Origin: Methylobacterium sp. R2-1
GTDB lineage: Bacteria; Pseudomonadota; Alphaproteobacteria; Rhizobiales; Beijerinckiaceae
Assembly (NCBI RefSeq): GCF_014191355.1
Contig: NZ_JACHWM010000003.1
Location: 355,850-419,849, forward strand
Length of the DNA stretch: 64,000 nt
Direction of reading: 5' to 3'
Below are positions 59,763-64,000 of this stretch, piece after piece; positions within the stretch are counted from its first letter, which is position 1, and each line of letters begins with the position of its first letter. The translations under genes and the position numbers were made by a program. The notes under the pieces are model-generated. The model was not told the DNA's origin, ran no database searches, and worked only from the letters and a program-made list of their open reading frames with translations.

Positions 59763-61286
59763 GTGACCGACTACATCAAGAAGATCCTCTCCGCCCGCGT
59801 CTACGACGTGGCGATCGAGAGCCCCCTCGATCCGATGCCCCGCCTGACGAAGCGGCTCGGCCGCCCCGTGCTGCTCAAGCGCGAGGATCTGCAGCCGGTC
59901 TTCTCGTTCAAGATCCGCGGTGCCTACAACAAGATGGCCTCACTGCCGCGGGAGCAGCTCGAGCGCGGCGTCATCTGCGCGTCGGCCGGCAATCACGCGC
60001 AGGGCGTGGCGCTCGGCGCGGCCAAGCTCGGCGTGCGGGCGGTGATCGTGATGCCGCGCACCACGCCGGCGATCAAGGTCGATGCCTGCCGGGCGCGGGG
60101 TGCCGAGGTGCTGCTGCACGGCGACACCTTCGACGAGGCCCTGACTGAAGCGCGCCGCCTGGAGGCGCAGTGGGGCCTGACCTTCCTGCATCCGTTCGAC
60201 GATCCCGAGGTGATTGCCGGCCAGGGCACGATCGGCATGGAGATCCTGCACCAGCATACCGGGCCGATCGAGGCGATCTTCGTGCCGATCGGCGGCGGAG
60301 GGCTCGCCGCCGGCATCGCCACTTTCGTGAAGTACCTGCGTCCCGAAACCAAGGTGATCGGCGTCGAGCCGGATGACGCCGCTACCATGGCCGAGGCGAT
60401 CCGGGCCGGAGACCGGGTGACGTTGCCGAGCGTCGGCCTGTTCGCCGACGGTGTGGCGGTGCGCCAGGCGGGCGAGGAGACCTTTCGACTCTGCCGCGAG
60501 CATCTCGACGCGGTAATCACCGTCGATACCGACGCGATGTGCGCGGCGGTCAAGGACATCTTCGACGACACCCGCGCGATCTCCGAGCCGTCGGGCGCGC
60601 TGAGTCTGGCTGGTGCCAAGGCTTGGGCGGCGGAGAACCCCGGTGCCGGGCCGCTAGTGGCAATCTCGTCGGGCGCCAACCTCAACTTCGACCGTCTGCG
60701 CCACATCGCCGAGCGGGCGGAGATCGGCGAGGAGCGCGAAGTCCTGCTCGGCGTCACCATTCCCGAGCGGCCGGGCGCCTACCGCGCCTTCATCGCCGCG
60801 CTGGGACCCCGCGCGATCACCGAGTTCAACTACCGCTTCGCCCAGGGTAGTGACGCGCGCATCTTCGTCGGCATCAACCTGCCCGGCGGCAAGCCGGAGA
60901 AGCGCGACCTGATCGCGGCCCTGGAGAGTGCCAGCTACCGCGTCGCCGATATGAGCGACAACGAGATGGCCAAGGTTCATGTCCGCTACATGGTGGGCGG
61001 GCGCGCCTCCGGGCTGGCCGACGAGCGGCTCTACCGCTTCCAGTTCCCGGAGCGGCCGGGAGCGCTGATGAAGTTCCTGGAGGCGCTCGGCGACGACTTC
61101 AACATCAGCCTGTTCCACTACCGCAACCACGGCGCCGATTACGGCCGGGTGCTCGCCGGGATCGAGGTGCCGGTGGCCGAGCGGGCCCGCTTCGACGCCG
61201 CCCTCGAGGCGCTCGCCTATCCCTACGTCGACGAGACCGACAACCCGGCCTACCGGTTGTTCCTCGACAACGGTATCGGCGCGTAG
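59763..61286 (+). CDS. ilvA: Threonine ammonia-lyase (biosynthetic)
   Basis: A 507-residue PLP enzyme starting at GTG 59763. Lys50 in FSFKIRGAYNK binds PLP; SAGNHAQG and IGGGGLAAGI are the substrate and phosphate loops. Two C-terminal ACT-like regulatory repeats follow (VTIPERPGAYRAFI..., FQFPERPGALMKFL...), as in the isoleucine-inhibited enzyme. It makes 2-oxobutanoate from threonine, the first step to isoleucine. A small hairpin (CGGGCA / TGCCCG, 59723-59739) lies in its leader; no leader peptide is seen. Confidence 0.96.
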   Translation: MTDYIKKILSARVYDVAIESPLDPMPRLTKRLGRPVLLKREDLQPVFSFKIRGAYNKMASLPREQLERGVICASAGNHAQGVALGAAKLGVRAVIVMPRTTPAIKVDACRARGAEVLLHGDTFDEALTEARRLEAQWGLTFLHPFDDPEVIAGQGTIGMEILHQHTGPIEAIFVPIGGGGLAAGIATFVKYLRPETKVIGVEPDDAATMAEAIRAGDRVTLPSVGLFADGVAVRQAGEETFRLCREHLDAVITVDTDAMCAAVKDIFDDTRAISEPSGALSLAGAKAWAAENPGAGPLVAISSGANLNFDRLRHIAERAEIGEEREVLLGVTIPERPGAYRAFIAALGPRAITEFNYRFAQGSDARIFVGINLPGGKPEKRDLIAALESASYRVADMSDNEMAKVHVRYMVGGRASGLADERLYRFQFPERPGALMKFLEALGDDFNISLFHYRNHGADYGRVLAGIEVPVAERARFDAALEALAYPYVDETDNPAYRLFLDNGIGA

Positions 61287-61305
61287 GCGGCCCACCGCGA
61301 GGCTT

Positions 61306-61339
61306 GAAAGCCGGTCCAGCGAGGCCGGGCATGGCTTTC
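61306..61339 (+). terminator. Hairpin after ilvA
   Basis: GAAAGCC (61306-61312) and GGCTTTC (61333-61339) pair, with an inner GC-rich dyad (CCGG / CCGG) in the loop. No long T-tract. Likely end of the ilvA transcript. Confidence 0.5.
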
Positions 61340-61442
61340 GCATCGCACTGAGGGGCAGCGGCCGTCTTTTCGCTGTCGGCCTGCTTCCTTACGGTGACAC
61401 CGGCTGGCGCCGCCCGCCGGCCGGAGAATGGAGCGACGACCG

Positions 61443-61766
61443 ATGCGCGCAGCCCCTCTCGCCCTGCTCGCTCTCGTCACGCCGGCCCTCGCCGATCCAC
61501 CCGAGAGGACTGCACCCGTAGGGGCGGTACCGTCGGCGGAGCCCTCGGTCCTCTCGCAACGCAGCGCGGAGGAATCCATAGCGCGTCAGGCCGAGTTCGA
61601 CCGGCGGATCGCCGATCGTAGCAACCGCGCCGCACGTTCGATCTGTTCGGGCTGCGGAGCGGGCGCCGAGGCCGCCCCGCGTGGTGCGACCGTCACGCCG
61701 GGCCTGCGCAATCCTGGACGGAACGAGGTGAAACCCTCCGATCCGTCCCAGGCGCCGCTCGATTGA
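61443..61766 (+). CDS. Hypothetical exported protein (107 aa)
   Basis: A signal peptide (MRAAPLALLALVTPALADPP) leads a hydrophilic mature region with a short helix (ESIARQAEFDRRIADRSNRAAR), then ICSGCGAG and a Pro/Gly/Arg-rich tail. The CSGCG pair could form a disulfide or bind metal. GGAG lies about ten bases before ATG 61443. Family not recognised. Confidence 0.6.
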   Translation: MRAAPLALLALVTPALADPPERTAPVGAVPSAEPSVLSQRSAEESIARQAEFDRRIADRSNRAARSICSGCGAGAEAAPRGATVTPGLRNPGRNEVKPSDPSQAPLD

Positions 61767-61790
61767 TCGGTTCGACGGATCTCGAAGGGA

Positions 61791-62063
61791 TCACGCCGCG
61801 CTGTGCGCGGGCTGGCTGCGGAACAGAGCCGTGCAGCCGGCATCCCGGTGCATGCTCAGGATGGAGGCCCGGTCGATCTCGGGGTGCTCGGCGAGAACTC
61901 GGCGCACGTCCTCCACGACCTTCTCGTAGCGGTGGGCGTCGAAGTCCTTCTCCAGCGGGCTGACGGCGATATAGGCCTCGACCACGAGGACCCGTTCGGC
62001 GCGGTCCTTGGTGATATCGACGGCGATCCAGGCCGATTTGACCAGGCGGTTGGCGGCGAGCAT
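61791..62063 (-). CDS. Hypothetical alpha/beta protein (90 aa)
   Basis: The product begins MLAANRLVKSAWIAVDITKD, then VLVVEAYIAVSPLEKDF and a helix RYEKVVEDVRRVLAEHPEID. GGAGGA seven bases before the ATG strongly supports this start rather than the longer frame to 62150. Strand-helix-strand alternation suggests a small ferredoxin-like fold. It converges on the exported-protein gene. Family not recognised. Confidence 0.65.
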   Translation of the reverse strand: MLAANRLVKSAWIAVDITKDRAERVLVVEAYIAVSPLEKDFDAHRYEKVVEDVRRVLAEHPEIDRASILSMHRDAGCTALFRSQPAHSAA

Positions 62064-62356
62064 GGGACGATCCTCCGATGCCGCCGCGTTATCCGGCGGC
62101 TTTCGAAGGGAAGCATGGACCGCGCCGCAAGGCTTGCCAAGGGATTCCACGGCCGTGCAGGGCTTGAATCCTCACGGATCTGGCTCGAATCCCCGTGACA
62201 TCGATTGCGGGCCGTCCGATCTGCTCGCCTCCTCGAGGCGGTCACCCCATGCCGGCCTCACTGGCGAGGCCGGCGCCTCACGGTGCGATGGTGTCGCGGA
62301 ACTAAGCCGAGCGCGTCCGTGGAGACTGTGTCGACCCTTGCGATCCCTCCATCCGG

Positions 62357-62728
62357 TCAGGTGTCGGAGACGATCCGCAAACCCTTGAAGCTGCTGGGGC
62401 GGGATGGGGGGGTGTAGCCCGTGGGGCCGTCTTCCGCTTCAATGGCCGCCGATCCCTTCGTGCGTCCCTTCATCAGGGTCGGGCGTGCGATCCAGCGCAC
62501 CACCTTGTCACCCTCGTAGCGCCCCGCGCGCCGCTCGTCCCTGCGCAAAACCCAGCGCGGATGAACCGCCCCATCTCTGACCATGACCCATCCCCCTCGG
62601 GACTCTGCCACCGCAACCAGCGTGCCCCTCGGCGCGTCTCGGTCCCACGGCAGCCCGTGCCCTATGATCAAAGCAGGCAACGATTTCGGGACGATTGCAT
62701 CCTCCAAATTAGGGATATCCGGCATCAT
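62357..62728 (-). CDS. Hypothetical protein (123 aa)
   Basis: The product begins MMPDIPNLEDAIVPKSLPAL and has beta-rich segments (GTLVAVAESRGGWVMVRDGAVHP, KVVRWIARPTLMKG) and a Pro/Ser-rich tail. ATG codons at 62728 and 62725 are adjacent, and GTG 62734 is in frame. No strong ribosome site. The 206 bases downstream (62151-62356) hold nothing recognised. Family not recognised. Confidence 0.5.
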   Translation of the reverse strand: MMPDIPNLEDAIVPKSLPALIIGHGLPWDRDAPRGTLVAVAESRGGWVMVRDGAVHPRWVLRRDERRAGRYEGDKVVRWIARPTLMKGRTKGSAAIEAEDGPTGYTPPSRPSSFKGLRIVSDT

Positions 62729-62906
62729 TTGCACTTAAGTAGTAGTGCGCATCCTCAGAGATATTTTGCGGCCCGGTGTCGCGCTGCATCGCCCGGCCGC
62801 CACAACCGGCCGTCAACGGGCGCGACGCAACAGTTGACGCAACATGGCCGCAAAAAGCCAAGGCTAACCCGCCTCTTGCGAAACGTCAGACGTCGCGAGG
62901 GGAAAG

Positions 62907-63128
62907 ATGCCGAAGATCGCTATCGCCGCCCGAGCCGTTTCGATCATTCTGATCGTGTCCGGCGCTGCTCCCTGTCTTGCGGCCAGCAGCGGACCAGATC
63001 CCCGTTCCAGGGACACGCGATCAGCGCCCGGACTCAAGGTCGGCCGTAGCTTGCAGCCCTCCCAGGGAGCGACGAGGGCATCATGCCCCCCACGCTGGCC
63101 CTACATCGTCCTGACTTGCGTGGCGTGA
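62907..63128 (+). CDS. Small exported protein (73 aa)
   Basis: A strong ribosome site (GAGGGGAAAG) precedes the ATG. A signal peptide (MPKIAIAARAVSIILIVSGA, cleavage near CLAAS) leads a basic, Pro/Ser-rich mature part that ends SCPPRWPYIVLTCVA with two Cys. A direct repeat GACGCAAC (62822-62829 and 62834-62841) lies about 65 bases upstream. Family not recognised. Confidence 0.6.
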   Translation: MPKIAIAARAVSIILIVSGAAPCLAASSGPDPRSRDTRSAPGLKVGRSLQPSQGATRASCPPRWPYIVLTCVA

Positions 63129-63135
63129 GGCGGTC

Positions 63136-63216
63136 ATGACCCTGTTCCTGATCCTGCTCGGCTGCAACCTCGCACTCGGAGTCATCTTCACGCTGATCGC
63201 GTCGTCGGTGGAATGA
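63136..63216 (+). CDS. 26-aa transmembrane microprotein
   Basis: The frame encodes MTLFLILLGCNLALGVIFTL plus a short polar tail (IASSVE). It is one hydrophobic helix. GAGG lies about five bases before the ATG, which is eight bases after the previous gene's stop. It is followed at once by a long-arm inverted repeat. Too short to prove coding, but start signals and composition are good. Confidence 0.45.
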   Translation: MTLFLILLGCNLALGVIFTLIASSVE

Positions 63217-63220
63217 GTGC

Positions 63221-63287
63221 CTCACAAAACTCCCGGTCACCGACCGTCCTCGCTCTGGCGATGGCAGCGCGGCGGGAGTTTTGCGAG
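63221..63287 (+). terminator. Long-arm hairpin after the microprotein
   Basis: CTCACAAAACTCCCG (63221-63235) pairs with CGGGAGTTTTGCGAG (63273-63287) with one mismatch; a nested GGTC-ACC-GACC hairpin lies in the 37-base loop. It may be a transcription end or a structured RNA element. Confidence 0.5.
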
Positions 63288-63367
63288 AGACACTAAGCGG
63301 AGCGGAGGGCCGCCGAGGTTCGAGCGCCGCGCTTGACCTCGGCACCGGCTTGCGCGCACGAGACTGT

Positions 63368-63712
63368 ATGCTGACGCTTGTTCGCCTGATGGCGTGGATC
63401 GTGGCCATCGGCCTCGTCGCCGTGACGCTCTCGCCGCTCGAGGCGCGTCCGGTGGTGGCCTCGCCGACCCTCGAGCGGGCCGGCGCCTACGCGCTGTTCG
63501 GCTTCCTTCTTGCGCTCTCCTATCCGCGGCGTTGGGGGATGGCGCTCATTGCCGCCGTCGCCCTCGCCGGAGCCCTTGAAGCGGCCCAGGGCCTGACCGT
63601 GAGCCGGCACGGCCGGGTGACCGATTTCCTGGTCAAGGGCGGTGCGGCGATGATCGGCGGTCTCGCCGCGCAGGGATTGCATCTCCTGCTCTCCCGCCGC
63701 GCAGCGCGCTGA
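63368..63712 (+). CDS. VanZ-like membrane protein
   Basis: A 114-residue protein with three or four helices: LMAWIVAIGLVAVTLSP, LERAGAYALFGFLLALSYPRR, MALIAAVALAGALEAAQGLT and a final helix after RHGRVTDFLVKGGAAMIGG. The E-x-x-Q and R-x-x-x-x-D-F-L pattern is typical of small VanZ-family proteins (teicoplanin-resistance protein relatives). Function unknown. An upstream in-frame start at 63281 would overlap the hairpin; ATG 63368 is chosen. Confidence 0.75.
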   Translation: MLTLVRLMAWIVAIGLVAVTLSPLEARPVVASPTLERAGAYALFGFLLALSYPRRWGMALIAAVALAGALEAAQGLTVSRHGRVTDFLVKGGAAMIGGLAAQGLHLLLSRRAAR

Positions 63713-63733
63713 GATAAGAGGTCGGCAGTCGGA

Positions 63734-64000
63734 TCAGTCGCAGCGCGCCAGGGCACCGACGCCGACATGGCGCAGGCCGTGGCGCTGCGCTTCGTCCGGC
63801 GCGTAGACATTTCGCAGATCGACGAGGACGGGGGCGGCCATCAGTGCCTTCAGCCGCGCCAGATCCAGAGCCCGGAACGCGTTCCACTCCGTCACGATCA
63901 CCAGGGCGTCCGCCCCCTCCGCGCAGGCATAGGCGTCCTCGGCGTAAGCCACTCCCTGCAGCAGCGGCCGCGCCTGCTCCATGCCTTCCGGATCGTAGGC
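63734..64000 (-). CDS. ugd: UDP-glucose 6-dehydrogenase, C-terminal part (5' end outside window)
   Basis: The last 88 codons of a gene that begins beyond 64000. AYDPEG at the window edge and VIVTEWNAFRALDLARLKAL, followed by VLVDLRNVYAPDEA, are the conserved C-terminal UDP-binding motifs of UDP-glucose/GDP-mannose dehydrogenases; TEWNxFR is typical of the UDP-glucose type. It makes UDP-glucuronate for polysaccharides. It converges on the VanZ-like gene. Confidence 0.85.
   Translation of the reverse strand, partial: AYDPEGMEQARPLLQGVAYAEDAYACAEGADALVIVTEWNAFRALDLARLKALMAAPVLVDLRNVYAPDEAQRHGLRHVGVGALARCD

Overview
The window is GC-rich alphaproteobacterial chromosome and looks like Methylobacteriaceae (Methylobacterium/Methylorubrum type). 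This is inferred from recognised families, not from a database search: a FliX/FlbD-style flagellar set with MotE, IalB, a GCG_CRPN-type small protein, a Tat-exported formate dehydrogenase alpha subunit, a Cys-poor DksA and GatB. There is no ribosomal RNA operon, CRISPR array, prophage or recognisable insertion sequence. The one RNA gene seen is tRNA-Lys(TTT).

Layout. 1-4.6 kb: a tightly overlapping operon of a glycosidase/RmlD-like fusion (5' end cut by the window), a second glycosidase-like TIM-barrel protein and a fused ABC transporter. 4.6-6.7 kb: gene-poor DNA with palindromic repeats and small ORFs. 6.7-10.2 kb: a polyol-phosphate dehydrogenase-like gene, a sugar-porter MFS gene and a HAD phosphatase. 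10.4-14 kb: a YgjV-like membrane protein and an orphan FDH alpha subunit preceded by a tandem 15-bp repeat. 14-15.7 kb: small hypothetical genes. 15.7-17.4 kb: tRNA-Lys, an orphan SGNH-like protein and a Cys-rich secreted protein. 17.4-20.5 kb: queA, an AadA-like nucleotidyltransferase and tgt, joined by ATGA overlaps. 20.6-23.6 kb: an FAD monooxygenase, two small genes and a CDF transporter. 23.7-27.4 kb: a TonB receptor, a PepSY protein and a small membrane protein (iron-siderophore type). 27.7-30 kb: a methyltransferase and gatB. 30.4-34.6 kb: two c-di-GMP enzymes. 34.7-39.6 kb: dctD-dctB divergent from dctA, which has a sigma-54 promoter. 39.7-43.4 kb: a GFA protein, a quinone reductase-like flavoprotein, a lytic transglycosylase, IalB and glutathione peroxidase.

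43.4-54.2 kb is a flagellar region: fliL-fliM-DUF6468-motE (minus), flgF-flgG-flgA-flgH (plus), a FlgN/FlbY-like gene, flgJ and flgI (minus) and fliX (plus). Both divergent intergenic regions carry sigma-54-type promoters and the same inverted repeat, CCGGCA-N5-TGCCGG, 70-135 bp upstream of the predicted starts. With fliX present, this suggests FlbD/FliX control.

54.2-57.3 kb: a GCG_CRPN protein, then an AlgI-like MBOAT acyltransferase coupled to an SGNH-like partner. The partner is a paralogue of the orphan at 15.9 kb. 57.4-64 kb: dksA, a truncated porin-like protein, slyX, a tandem PilZ protein, ilvA, several small exported or membrane proteins, a VanZ-like protein and the 3' end of a UDP-glucose dehydrogenase gene.

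Coordinates are read directly from the sequence. Family names rest on motif recognition; no searches were run.
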